From Arsenophonus melophagi (GTDB lineage: Bacteria; Pseudomonadota; Gammaproteobacteria; Enterobacterales; Enterobacteriaceae): a stretch of DNA of 26,952 bases. The position numbers were made by a program, and so were the translations under genes. Of the stretch, positions 15,398-22,560 are shown in pieces; the stretch's first letter is position 1, and the number at the start of each line of letters is the position of its first letter. Location: NCBI GenBank assembly GCA_032378655.1, contig JAVYJS010000016.1, positions 1 to 26,952 on the forward strand, read 5' to 3'. The notes beneath the pieces are model-generated. The model saw only the letters and a program-made list of their open reading frames with translations. It had not been told where the DNA came from and made no database searches.

Positions 15398-16762
15398 ATG
15401 TTTGATAATTTAACGAATAGACTTTCGCGTGCATTACGAAATATTCGTGGACAAGGAAGATTAACTGAAGATAATATTAAAGAAACATTACGTGAAGTTC
15501 GTATGGCACTTTTAGAAGCAGATGTTGCTTTGCCAGTTGTACGCAACTTTATTCAATCAGTCAAAGAAAGATCAGAAGGTCAAGAGGTTAATACAAGTCT
15601 GACTCCAGGGCAAGTATTCGTTAAAATTGTACAAAATGAGCTCACTCAAGTCATGATGGATGATGAGAACAGCTCTTTAAATTTAACCATACAACCTCCA
15701 GCTGTTATTCTTATTGTAGGGTTGCAAGGTTCAGGTAAAACCACCACTGTAGCTAAATTAGGTAAAATCTTAAAAGAAAAACAGAAGAAAAAAATTTTAG
15801 TCGCTTCTGCTGATATTTATCGACCTGCTGCCATTAAGCAATTAGAAACATTCTCAAAAATAGTAGGGATTGATTTCTTTCCATCCGCTGACAGCGAGAA
15901 CCCAATTAACATTGCTACTAATGCATTACAGCACGCAAAACTAAAATTTTATGATGTGCTCATCATCGATACTGCCGGGTGCTTGCATATTGATACAGAT
16001 ATGATGAAAGAGATTCAGGCAATCTATTATGCTATTAATCCAATTGAAACTTTATTTATTGTTGATGCAATGACTGGGCAAGATGCTGCTAATACCGCTA
16101 AGTCTTTTAATGAAATACTGATATTAACCGGGATTATATTAACAAAAATTGATGGCGACACTCGCGGCGGCGCTGCATTATCAATGCGCTACATTACAGG
16201 AAAACCAATTAAATTTTTGGGAACAGGAGAGAAAATTGATCGATTAGAGCCTTTTTATCCTGATAGGATTGCTGCTCGTATTCTTGGTATGGGAGATGTC
16301 TTATCGCTCATTGAAGAGATCGAGAGCAACCTGGATCATAAGAAGGCAGCAAAGCTTGCTCATAAACTGCAAGCTGGCAATAGTTTTGATCTAAATGATT
16401 TTCGTGAGCATCTTAAACAGATACGTAAGATAGGCGGTATCGGTAGTATTTTAAGTAAAATACCTAGTATATTTGCAGTTTCTAATACGGTTAAGTCGAA
16501 AATGGATGATAAAGTATTGATCGGAATGGAGGCGATTATTAGCTCAATGACAACTAAAGAACGAAAAAATCCTGAAATTATCAAAGGATCGCGAAAGAGG
16601 CGTATTGCAGCTGGTTCTGGAAAAAAGGTACAGGATGTTAACCAGCTCCTTAAAGAATTTGATAATATAAAACGCCTGATGAACCAAATCAAAAAACACG
16701 GATTATCTCATTTCATGCGTGGCATGAAAGGGATAATGCCTATCAAATTTCCTGGGACTTAA
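15398..16762 (+). CDS. ffh: signal recognition particle GTPase Ffh
   Basis: The protein component of SRP. It binds 4.5S RNA and signal sequences of nascent inner-membrane proteins and delivers them to FtsY. The product is 454 residues (E. coli 453): N domain (1-about 90), G domain with P-loop GLQGSGKTTT (108-117), ADIYRPAA, TKIDGD and GTGEKIDRLEPF, then the M domain with the RNA-binding IIKGSRKRRIAAGSG. Two oddities. The DTAGR motif reads DTAGC, with Cys195 encoded by TGC (a single C-to-T change from CGC). The methionine-rich finger loop and C-terminal tail have lost many Met residues (PGMGQIPDNV in E. coli, PSIFAVSNTV here). The frame is otherwise intact. The start is supported by GGAG seven bases upstream. 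Confidence 0.96.
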   Translation: MFDNLTNRLSRALRNIRGQGRLTEDNIKETLREVRMALLEADVALPVVRNFIQSVKERSEGQEVNTSLTPGQVFVKIVQNELTQVMMDDENSSLNLTIQPPAVILIVGLQGSGKTTTVAKLGKILKEKQKKKILVASADIYRPAAIKQLETFSKIVGIDFFPSADSENPINIATNALQHAKLKFYDVLIIDTAGCLHIDTDMMKEIQAIYYAINPIETLFIVDAMTGQDAANTAKSFNEILILTGIILTKIDGDTRGGAALSMRYITGKPIKFLGTGEKIDRLEPFYPDRIAARILGMGDVLSLIEEIESNLDHKKAAKLAHKLQAGNSFDLNDFREHLKQIRKIGGIGSILSKIPSIFAVSNTVKSKMDDKVLIGMEAIISSMTTKERKNPEIIKGSRKRRIAAGSGKKVQDVNQLLKEFDNIKRLMNQIKKHGLSHFMRGMKGIMPIKFPGT

Positions 16763-16796
16763 CAACTAATATTTAATAAATAATTCATACTTTTTA

Positions 16797-16825
16797 TTGC
16801 TTGTATCTTGAAAAGATAATAAAAT
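16797..16825 (+). promoter_or_regulatory. putative promoter of rpsP-rimM-trmD-rplS
   Basis: TTGCTT (16797-16802) and TAAAAT (16820-16825) are separated by 17 bp, giving a leader of about 64 bases to the rpsP start. The -35 is poor. No terminator separates ffh from rpsP, so readthrough is also possible. Confidence 0.3.
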
Positions 16826-16895
16826 TTTAGAAGTTTATAACATTAGATCCAATCTTTGATTGAGTTTGGTAATTTTGTGCATTCATGAGGATGTT

Positions 16896-17144
16896 ATGGT
16901 AACAATTCGTTTAGCTCGTGGTGGCGCCAAAAAGCGTCCGTTTTATCAAATAGTTGTTACAGATAGTCGTAATGCACGTGATGGTCGCTTTCTTGAGCGT
17001 ATTGGATTTTTTAATCCCATCGCATCCGGTAAAGCGGATGAACTGCATCTAAATTTAGATCGTGTTCAGTATTGGGTTGGTGTAGGTGCAACAGTTTCTA
17101 GTCGTGTTTCTACATTGATTACAAAAAGTAAAAAAGCTAATTAA
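16896..17144 (+). CDS. rpsP: 30S ribosomal protein S16
   Basis: A primary 30S assembly protein. The chosen start ATG at 16896 (MVTIRLARGG) gives 82 residues, exactly the E. coli length, and has GAGG five bases upstream. The frame stays open upstream to a TTG at 16860, but those extra 12 residues have no counterpart in homologues. The core AKKRPFYQIVVTDSRNARDG and RFLERIGFFNPIA is conserved. First gene of the conserved rpsP-rimM-trmD-rplS operon. Confidence 0.97.
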   Translation: MVTIRLARGGAKKRPFYQIVVTDSRNARDGRFLERIGFFNPIASGKADELHLNLDRVQYWVGVGATVSSRVSTLITKSKKAN

Positions 17145-17150
17145 TTTGCT

Positions 17151-17708
17151 ATGGTTGTCCATAAAAAGAGTCCTCGCCTGAAGGTCCCTGTGCATCCTAT
17201 TGTTTTAGGAAAGATAGGTGCTGCCTATGGCATTCTTGGTTGGCTAAGAATCTTCAGTTTCACTGAAGAGACTAAAGATATTTTTAGTTATCAGCCTTGG
17301 TTTATTCAACGTTCTGATCAGTGGCAGCAATTAGAATTAGAAGATTGGAAATCTCATAATAAAAATTTTATTTTTAAAATAAAAAATATTGATAATAGAA
17401 ATACTGCTAATTCAATAAATAATTTTGAAATTATTATCGATTCAACACAACTGACTGCACTTGAAGGTAATGAGTATTATTGGAAAGATCTTATTGGTTG
17501 TCATGTCCTGACTACCAAAGGCTATAGTCTTGGTTATGTTCAGTATTTAATAGAAACAGGTTCAAATGATGTATTGGTAATTAAAGCAAATCAGCAAGAT
17601 GGATTCGGTATTAAAGATCGGCTAGTACCGTTTCTTGATAAGCAGGTAATTAAAACCGTTGATCTTAATGCTAAGATCATTAAAGTAGAATGGGATCCTA
17701 GTTTTTAA
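17151..17708 (+). CDS. rimM: ribosome maturation factor RimM
   Basis: Binds S19 and helps mature the 30S head. The product is 185 residues (E. coli 182) with the N-terminal RimM barrel (PIVLGKIGAAYGILGWLRIFS) and the C-terminal PRC-barrel (YYWKDLIGCHV, ETGSNDVLVIKA, KDRLVPFLDKQVIK, VEWDPSF). The gap to rpsP is only 6 bases and the ATG at 17151 has no Shine-Dalgarno sequence, so translation may be coupled to rpsP. An in-frame GTG just before HPIVLGK, preceded by AAGG, is an alternative start that would shorten the protein by about 16 residues. Homologues support a few residues before the PIVLGK motif, so either is possible. Confidence 0.95.
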   Translation: MVVHKKSPRLKVPVHPIVLGKIGAAYGILGWLRIFSFTEETKDIFSYQPWFIQRSDQWQQLELEDWKSHNKNFIFKIKNIDNRNTANSINNFEIIIDSTQLTALEGNEYYWKDLIGCHVLTTKGYSLGYVQYLIETGSNDVLVIKANQQDGFGIKDRLVPFLDKQVIKTVDLNAKIIKVEWDPSF

Positions 17709-17741
17709 ATATCTATTACATATAGATGAGTGGAATACAAG

Positions 17742-18485
17742 ATGTTCATTGGCATTATTAGCTTATTTCCAGAAATGTTTCGCATAATAAATGAGTATGG
17801 AGTAATAGGTCGTGCAGTAAAAAATGGTCTACTGAAGATGAAGTGTTGGGATCCAAGAGATTATGCTCACGACAGGCGACGCACTATAGACAATCGTCCA
17901 TATGGAGGGGGACCAGGTATGTTAATGATGGCTCAGCCTCTTATAGATGCTATTCATGCAGCAAAATCGGAGATCAGTGATGAAGCTAAAGTCATTTATC
18001 TTTCGCCACAAGGAAGAAAACTAAATCAACAAGGGGTTGTCCAGTTGATGGCACACCCCAGCCTTATTTTTGTTTGTGGTCGATATGAAGGTGTTGATGA
18101 ACGGATAATTGAGACCGAAATTGATGAAGAATGGTCCATTGGTGATTATGTTCTGAGCGGAGGAGAGTTACCGGCAATGGTAATTATCGATGCAGTTTCT
18201 CGGTTTATTCCTGGTGTATTAGGACATTATGCATCAGCGGAAGAAGACTCTTTCATGAATGGATTACTTGATTGTCCTCACTATACTCGTCCTAAGGTAT
18301 TACAAGGCATGCAAGTCCCAAGTGTTTTATTGTCTGGAAACCATTCTAAAATAAAGTCTTGGAGAAGAAAACAGTCACTAGGTCGAACTTGGCTGAAAAA
18401 ACCTGAACTGCTAAAAAAACTTGATTTGACTGATGAACAGAGAATTACTTTAGCAGAATTCCAGAAGGAAAATGCAGAACAATAA
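17742..18485 (+). CDS. trmD: tRNA (guanine-N1-)-methyltransferase TrmD
   Basis: Methylates G37 of tRNAs with G at position 36, which prevents +1 frameshifting. The start at 17742 (MFIGIISLFPEMF) matches the family; the frame is open to a GTG at 17730 but that adds only four residues. The resulting 247 residues (E. coli 255) lack part of the variable C-terminal tail. The SPOUT trefoil-knot AdoMet site is intact: YLSPQGRKL, VCGRYEGVDERIIETEIDEE and WSIGDYVLSGGELPAM. The DSFMNGLLDCPHYTRP linker and SGNHSKIKSWRRKQSLGRTW tRNA-binding part are conserved. The start is 33 bases past rimM, with only a weak Shine-Dalgarno sequence. Confidence 0.97.
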   Translation: MFIGIISLFPEMFRIINEYGVIGRAVKNGLLKMKCWDPRDYAHDRRRTIDNRPYGGGPGMLMMAQPLIDAIHAAKSEISDEAKVIYLSPQGRKLNQQGVVQLMAHPSLIFVCGRYEGVDERIIETEIDEEWSIGDYVLSGGELPAMVIIDAVSRFIPGVLGHYASAEEDSFMNGLLDCPHYTRPKVLQGMQVPSVLLSGNHSKIKSWRRKQSLGRTWLKKPELLKKLDLTDEQRITLAEFQKENAEQ

Positions 18486-18494
18486 CTTATTAAT

Positions 18495-18536
18495 TTAGGT
18501 AAAATAACTAAACTTCCATTTATATATTTTACCTAA
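18495..18536 (+). repeat. 12-bp inverted repeat between trmD and rplS
   Basis: TTAGGTAAAATA (18495-18506) pairs exactly with TATTTTACCTAA (18525-18536). It sits within the operon spacer and is all but free of G/C. It could modulate relative expression of trmD and rplS, but there is no T-tract for termination. Confidence 0.7.
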
Positions 18537-18567
18537 TATCAATATATAAATAGCGTAAGAGAGTAAA

Positions 18568-18921
18568 ATGGTCAACATTATTAAACAACTTGAACAAGAG
18601 CAAGTAAAGCACAATATTCCTTCATTTCGTCCAGGTGATACTTTAGAAGTAAAGGTTTGGGTAGTTGAGGGCTCAAAAAGACGCTTACAGGGATTTGAGG
18701 GCATAGTTATTGCTCTGCGTAATCGCGGGTTGCATTCAGCATTTACAGTACGTAAAATTTCTAATGGCGAAGGTGTTGAGCGGGTGTTTCAAACACATTC
18801 ACCAGTTATAGATAGCATTAAAGTGAAACGTTACGGTGCTGTTCGCAGAGCGAAATTATATTACCTTCGAGCGCGTTCTGGTAAAGCTGCTCGTATTAAA
18901 GAGCGATTACATTGTAAGTAA
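18568..18921 (+). CDS. rplS: 50S ribosomal protein L19
   Basis: An L19 protein at the interface of the two subunits. The product is 117 residues (E. coli 115), beginning MVNIIKQLEQEQ, with FRPGDTLEVKVWVVEGSKRR, VIALRNRGLHSAFTVRKIS and GEGVERVFQTHSPVIDSI conserved, and ending RIKERLHCK with two extra residues. AAGAGAG lies five bases before the ATG. Last gene of the rpsP operon as in E. coli. Confidence 0.98.
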   Translation: MVNIIKQLEQEQVKHNIPSFRPGDTLEVKVWVVEGSKRRLQGFEGIVIALRNRGLHSAFTVRKISNGEGVERVFQTHSPVIDSIKVKRYGAVRRAKLYYLRARSGKAARIKERLHCK

Positions 18922-19268
18922 CAAGATAACTAAATTATAGCAATTCAAGAAAAAATGGTTTTTCGTTGTCAACATTGTTAATACAAACATTGTTAATACA
19001 GTCGATTTTTGAGTACATTTTATTAATCAAAATGTTATAGGTGTTATGTTTAAAACCTATACTTATTATAGGCAATGAGTATTGAAAAAACGATTAATAT
19101 TCAAAATGATTATTTTCTGTAATGAAACTAATATGGTATTTGAGTAAAAATTATATTTTGTTTACTCATAAACAAAATAGCTGTTAAGAACAACTTATAC
19201 ACAGTTTAAAACAGAATATACTAAAGAGTTTTTTAAAATTCTAAAAGCACGCTAATACAAAGAAATTA
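18922..19268. other. rplS-tyrA spacer, aroF lost
   Basis: In E. coli aroF precedes tyrA in one operon. It is absent here and no remnant is visible. The spacer holds a weak hairpin GAAAAA/TTTTTC near 18950 that may end the rplS transcript, a tandem duplication at 18971-19000, and a small inverted repeat ATAGGT/ACCTAT near 19038. Confidence 0.55.
18971..19000. repeat. 15-bp tandem duplication
   Basis: AACATTGTTAATACA is repeated exactly at 18971-18985 and 18986-19000. Confidence 0.95.
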
Positions 19269-20390
19269 ATGTCAGAAGAATTATTACAGTTACGTCACCA
19301 GATTGACAAAATTGATAAAGCATTACTTGCATTACTTGCACAAAGAAAACAATTAGTGACGTCAGTTGGTGCAGTAAAAAATCAGCAAGGATTACCTATC
19401 TACATGCCAGACCGTGAGGCTTCTATGTTAGAAAAGCGTCGCAAGGAAGCAGAAAAAATAGGTATTGCTCCTGATCTGATTGAAGATATTTTGCGTCGAA
19501 TTATGCGTGAATCTTACCAGCATGAGAATAATCAAGGATTTAAAAAATTAAAAAGTGATGTTGGTCCTATTATCATAGTAGGTGGAGAAGATCAGATTGG
19601 GAAACTATTTAGTCAATTATTTACTCTTCATGGCTATGAAGTTCATAGAGTGAGCGAAGACGATTGGGATACATCCCATAACGTATGGACTCATGCTGCT
19701 GTAGTTATCATTAGTGTCCCTATCCACTCTATGGAAGCAGTTATCCATAAATTGCCAAGATTATCTAAAAATACATTATTAATGGATATCTCTTCTATTA
19801 AACAGGTACCGCTTAAAGCTATGTTATCAGTGCATAAGGGGCCTGTAGTTAGTTTGCATCCGATATTTGATCCACATATCAATAATTTTGCTAAACAGGT
19901 AGTGATTTATTGTGAAGGGAGGAAGCCGAAAGCATATAAATGGTTATTAGAACAGTTGACCATTTTTGGCGTGCAATTATATAAAATGAATGCTGTAGAA
20001 CATGATAAGTATATGGGATTCATTCATGCACTTCATTATTTCATAACTTTTTCGTATGGAAAATATTTATCTGAACAAAAAGTTGATCTTCAAAAATTGT
20101 CAACACTTTCTTCGCCTATATATCGATTAGAGTTGGCAATGATGGGACGTCTATTTGCTCAGGATCCACAACTTTATATTGATATTATTATGGCATCTGA
20201 TGAAAACATTGATTTGATCATTAAATATTATACGAGTTTTTGTCATTCAGTTACATTGTTGAAAGAAAAAGACAAAGAAAAATTTATTTTAAAATTTGCA
20301 AAAATTAGCCATTGGTTTAGTCAGGATGCTAAACAATTTATGCAAGAAAGTAATACTTTATTGCAGCGAGCGAATAATATGAGCTGTTAA
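19269..20390 (+). CDS. tyrA: chorismate mutase / prephenate dehydrogenase
   Basis: A bifunctional T-protein: chorismate to prephenate, then oxidative decarboxylation to 4-hydroxyphenylpyruvate for tyrosine. The 373 residues give the same length and numbering as E. coli. The N-terminal AroQ mutase (1-about 90) keeps its Arg/Lys/Glu set (RHQID, AQRKQLV, VKNQQGLPIYMPDREASML). The dehydrogenase keeps SVPIH, Lys178 (SSIKQVPL), His197 and both prephenate Arg residues in SSPIYRLELAMMGRLFAQDP. However, the NAD loop GGGGQMG is GGEDQIG (Glu107, Asp108), the HPMFGP motif is HPIFDP (Asp201), and ALRHF is ALHYF. Dehydrogenase activity may therefore be weakened while mutase activity is kept. No strong Shine-Dalgarno sequence. 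It is convergent with the pheA relic. Confidence 0.94.
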   Translation: MSEELLQLRHQIDKIDKALLALLAQRKQLVTSVGAVKNQQGLPIYMPDREASMLEKRRKEAEKIGIAPDLIEDILRRIMRESYQHENNQGFKKLKSDVGPIIIVGGEDQIGKLFSQLFTLHGYEVHRVSEDDWDTSHNVWTHAAVVIISVPIHSMEAVIHKLPRLSKNTLLMDISSIKQVPLKAMLSVHKGPVVSLHPIFDPHINNFAKQVVIYCEGRKPKAYKWLLEQLTIFGVQLYKMNAVEHDKYMGFIHALHYFITFSYGKYLSEQKVDLQKLSTLSSPIYRLELAMMGRLFAQDPQLYIDIIMASDENIDLIIKYYTSFCHSVTLLKEKDKEKFILKFAKISHWFSQDAKQFMQESNTLLQRANNMSC

Positions 20391-20777
20391 TTTTCTTTTA
20401 TTATTTCAGATCTTCTGATTACAATTTCAGATCTTCTGATTACATAAGTAATCGTTAGTTAGTAATATCAGTAACTAGTAAAGTATCACGAGTAGTAAAA
20501 ATTTTTATTAAGTATGTTATTACTGCGAACTTTCATAACGCATGAAAAGTGGATTTCCAATGCGTTATCTGGCATGTTAAGTGCAACATTGTTTCAAATG
20601 GTTTATTATTCATTAGCCAATATGTACTTTTCTAATCACCCTTCAAATACTCAGGGAATGATATTTTAGCCGCAAGCTTTCTCTAAAGCTTATATAGATT
20701 TATATATAAGCAAATACCTGCTTGCTTATATATAAAGCAAGCAAATTGACTTGAATAGATTTTACTACTTTGTGTAG
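20391..20777. other. tyrA-pheA relic spacer
   Basis: No gene. It contains a 21-bp tandem duplication just past tyrA (20403-20444), a 9-bp inverted repeat ATAACGCAT (20535-20543 / 20560-20568), and a GCTTGCTT/AAGCAAGC hairpin around 20720-20741 next to TATATATAAG repeats. Confidence 0.6.
20403..20444. repeat. 21-bp tandem duplication
   Basis: ATTTCAGATCTTCTGATTAC plus one A is repeated exactly at 20403-20423 and 20424-20444, 13 bases past the tyrA stop codon. Confidence 0.95.
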
Positions 20778-20804
20778 TAGTGCTCGAACTCGTCGCGAGC
20801 ACTA
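20778..20804 (-). terminator. hairpin at the 3' end of the pheA relic
   Basis: TAGTGCTCG (20778-20786) and CGAGCACTA (20796-20804) pair perfectly with a 9-base loop, in an otherwise AT-rich stretch. On the minus strand it begins where the PheA-like sequence would end, so it is probably the old pheA terminator. No T-tract remains. Confidence 0.4.
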
Positions 20805-21320
20805 GAATTGTAGAACTAATTTCGTAATATTTAATTTTTTCCATAAAACTATTTTCATACTCCTTGAGTACTTGATTATTTAAGTGATCAAGTAGTTGGT
20901 AATAATTAATAAACGAACATATTCCATAACGATTAAAGTTGTGGATTTTAGAACATTGTAGATGTAATACAATACATGTTTCTGTCTTTGAGCCGGAATT
21001 TTTAACAGATAAATTCATCACCAACTTCTTTGGTTCCACTGCAAAGATATATCCTAGAATATATCATAGCTAAACGTTCGATAGCTATAATTAAGTAAAA
21101 AACCAAATTTAATATTAGCGCCTTAAAGAAAATATAAGTCTATTAAGACTAGAGCAGCAACCACGAAAGCATTACTTGTTACTGGATTTAACTATTTACT
21201 TGATGCTGGATTTAGATATTGATGCAAACAGTTTTGTAGTAAGAACATTGCATTTAATAATCTAAAACAATGTATAATATTTAAAATACCTATATCTTCT
21301 ATATTATTTCCTGTTTTATT
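20805..21320 (-). pseudogene. pheA: decayed pheA (chorismate mutase/prephenate dehydratase)
   Basis: On the minus strand, converging on tyrA exactly as pheA does in E. coli, short blocks match PheA in the right order. NKTGNNIEDI (from 21320; E. coli NTSSGAINDV). LNIIHCFRL (21284-21258; LTIDHCLLV). QNC (21236-21228; QQC). VAAL then LYFL (21161-21126; VAALGSEAGGTLYGL). Then, after a frame change and 29 codons (30 in E. coli), VEPKKLVM (from 21039; VPAKTTLLM), followed by ACT-domain-like NSGSKTETCIVLH and VLKE. There is a stop codon between the QNC and VAAL blocks, at least one frameshift, and several deletions of 8-12 codons. The dehydratase cannot be functional. The open frame 20683-21039 is the tail of this relic read through its terminator, not a gene. 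The alignment is by eye from memory. Confidence 0.6.
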
Positions 21321-21415
21321 CCTATATCTTATCTTCTTAAGATTGGCGTTTTAAGAAGCACACTCACACACTTAAAAAAATAGATCTATTGTTTTATAAT
21401 GAGTTATTCGATCGT

Positions 21416-21472
21416 TTTATTTTGCTTTTTATTAATAAGCTAATCTAGCTTATTAATAAAAAGCAAAATAAA
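21416..21472. repeat. 27-bp perfect inverted repeat, 3-base loop
   Basis: Bases 21416-21442 (TTTATTTTGCTTTTTATTAA and onward) and 21446-21472 are exact reverse complements around ATC. It lies where the pheA leader would be, but the sequence does not look like an attenuator. Confidence 0.95.
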
Positions 21473-21645
21473 TAGAGAATCTTATGTTTAAGAAAACATA
21501 ATAGAATTATAACAGCGGGGTTTTATAGTATGATTAGAAAATAAATGGATCAATGGTTAGTATACCTAATCGTATTTATTATAAGGTTATCGATATTTTA
21601 GAATATCCATTTTTGCATACATATAGTCTTGATTGATTTTATTTA

Positions 21646-21664
21646 CTATCCCATAAAGGGATAG
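21646..21664 (-). terminator. bamD 3' hairpin
   Basis: CTATCCC (21646-21652) pairs with GGGATAG (21658-21664) with a 5-base loop, about 55 bases beyond the bamD stop codon on the minus strand. What follows on that strand (TAAATAAAATC) is not a proper T-tract, so it is a weak or degraded terminator. Confidence 0.45.
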
Positions 21665-21719
21665 GGGTCAGAGTTGCATCATTATATCAGAAAAATGTTT
21701 CTTGCTTATATCAGATTTT

Positions 21720-22472
21720 TTAGCAATTATTACCTTTTTCGACTGGATTAGCTACGATTAATTCTGCAGTTTTATTTTGTTCCCGAAGTAAACCTAACTT
21801 ATTATAAGCGATCTCCATATATTTTAGTGCATGGCGTGTTGATTGGGTATCAGGATAATTTTTCAACATTTTATCAATACGATTGATAACAGCAATATAA
21901 GCACCACGTTTATTATAATACTTAATAATAGCTAATTCATATTTTGCTAAACGCTCTTTTAAAGCAATTAAACGTTTGGTAGCATCTGTTGCATAAATAC
22001 TCTTTGGATAGAGATGAACAAGTTGGCTAAAATCTCTAAAAGCTATGAGTGCATTTTGAGAATCGCGATCAGAACGATCAATACCAAAAAAATCTTGAAG
22101 ATCGTTATTATCTAGCGCTTGTGCTGTGAGACCACGCATATACAAAACATAGTCAATATTAGGATTTGTTGGATTCAGGCGAACAAAACGGTCAATAGTT
22201 GCTATCGCTAATTGGAACTCAGCTGATTTATAGTAAGCATAAATCATATCAAGTTGTGCTTGCTTGGAATAAGGACTAGATGGATAATTAGTATCAAGAG
22301 TATCTAATAATTGAATAGCTTTTTTATAATTACCACTTTGTAATTTTTTTTGGCTTTTGGTATAGATGTCATTAGGAGAGCTGACTAATACAGCATCTTT
22401 ATTACTTGAACATCCAGTAATAAATAAACTCAATATAACTCCTGATAGCAAACACTTTATATCTACAATCAC
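21720..22472 (-). CDS. bamD: outer membrane assembly lipoprotein BamD
   Basis: The essential lipoprotein of the BAM complex, which inserts beta-barrels into the outer membrane from the periplasmic side. The product is 250 residues (E. coli 245). It has a lipoprotein signal peptide with hydrophobic core and lipobox ITGC, so Cys21 would be lipidated. Tetratricopeptide repeats follow: YTKSQKKLQSGNYKKAIQLL, YPSSPYSKQAQLDMIYAYYK, FVRLNPTNPNIDYVLYMRGL, FFGIDRSDRD and YATDATKRLIALKERLAKYE. The start is GTG with GAGG 10 bases upstream; no ATG is available near the signal peptide. It is divergent from rluD, as in E. coli. Its presence implies that the cell keeps an outer membrane with beta-barrel proteins. 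Confidence 0.96.
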   Translation of the reverse strand: MIVDIKCLLSGVILSLFITGCSSNKDAVLVSSPNDIYTKSQKKLQSGNYKKAIQLLDTLDTNYPSSPYSKQAQLDMIYAYYKSAEFQLAIATIDRFVRLNPTNPNIDYVLYMRGLTAQALDNNDLQDFFGIDRSDRDSQNALIAFRDFSQLVHLYPKSIYATDATKRLIALKERLAKYELAIIKYYNKRGAYIAVINRIDKMLKNYPDTQSTRHALKYMEIAYNKLGLLREQNKTAELIVANPVEKGNNC

Positions 22473-22560
22473 GTGTTTATTTCCTCTAAATGTGTTTCTG
22501 AGATCCTAATTTTGTAAAAACAAAGAGTACAATGGGAAATATTTTACTGTAGATACATTT

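Larger units (their letters stand above)
21321..21719. other. pheA/raiA remnant spacer
   Basis: In E. coli the start of pheA, its leader and raiA lie here on this strand. I could not recognise raiA. The stretch holds the 27-bp inverted repeat at 21416-21472 and the hairpin after bamD at 21646-21664. Confidence 0.5.

Noticed and set aside
20683..21039. 118-codon minus-strand open frame as a gene
   Set aside because: Its first part aligns loosely with the C-terminal ACT domain of PheA, and it runs through a hairpin where PheA should end. It has no proper start site and fits a read-through relic better than a gene.
21416..21472. pheA attenuator (leader peptide and terminator)
   Set aside because: The hairpin is a pure palindrome without a T-tract, and no Phe-rich leader frame lies before it.
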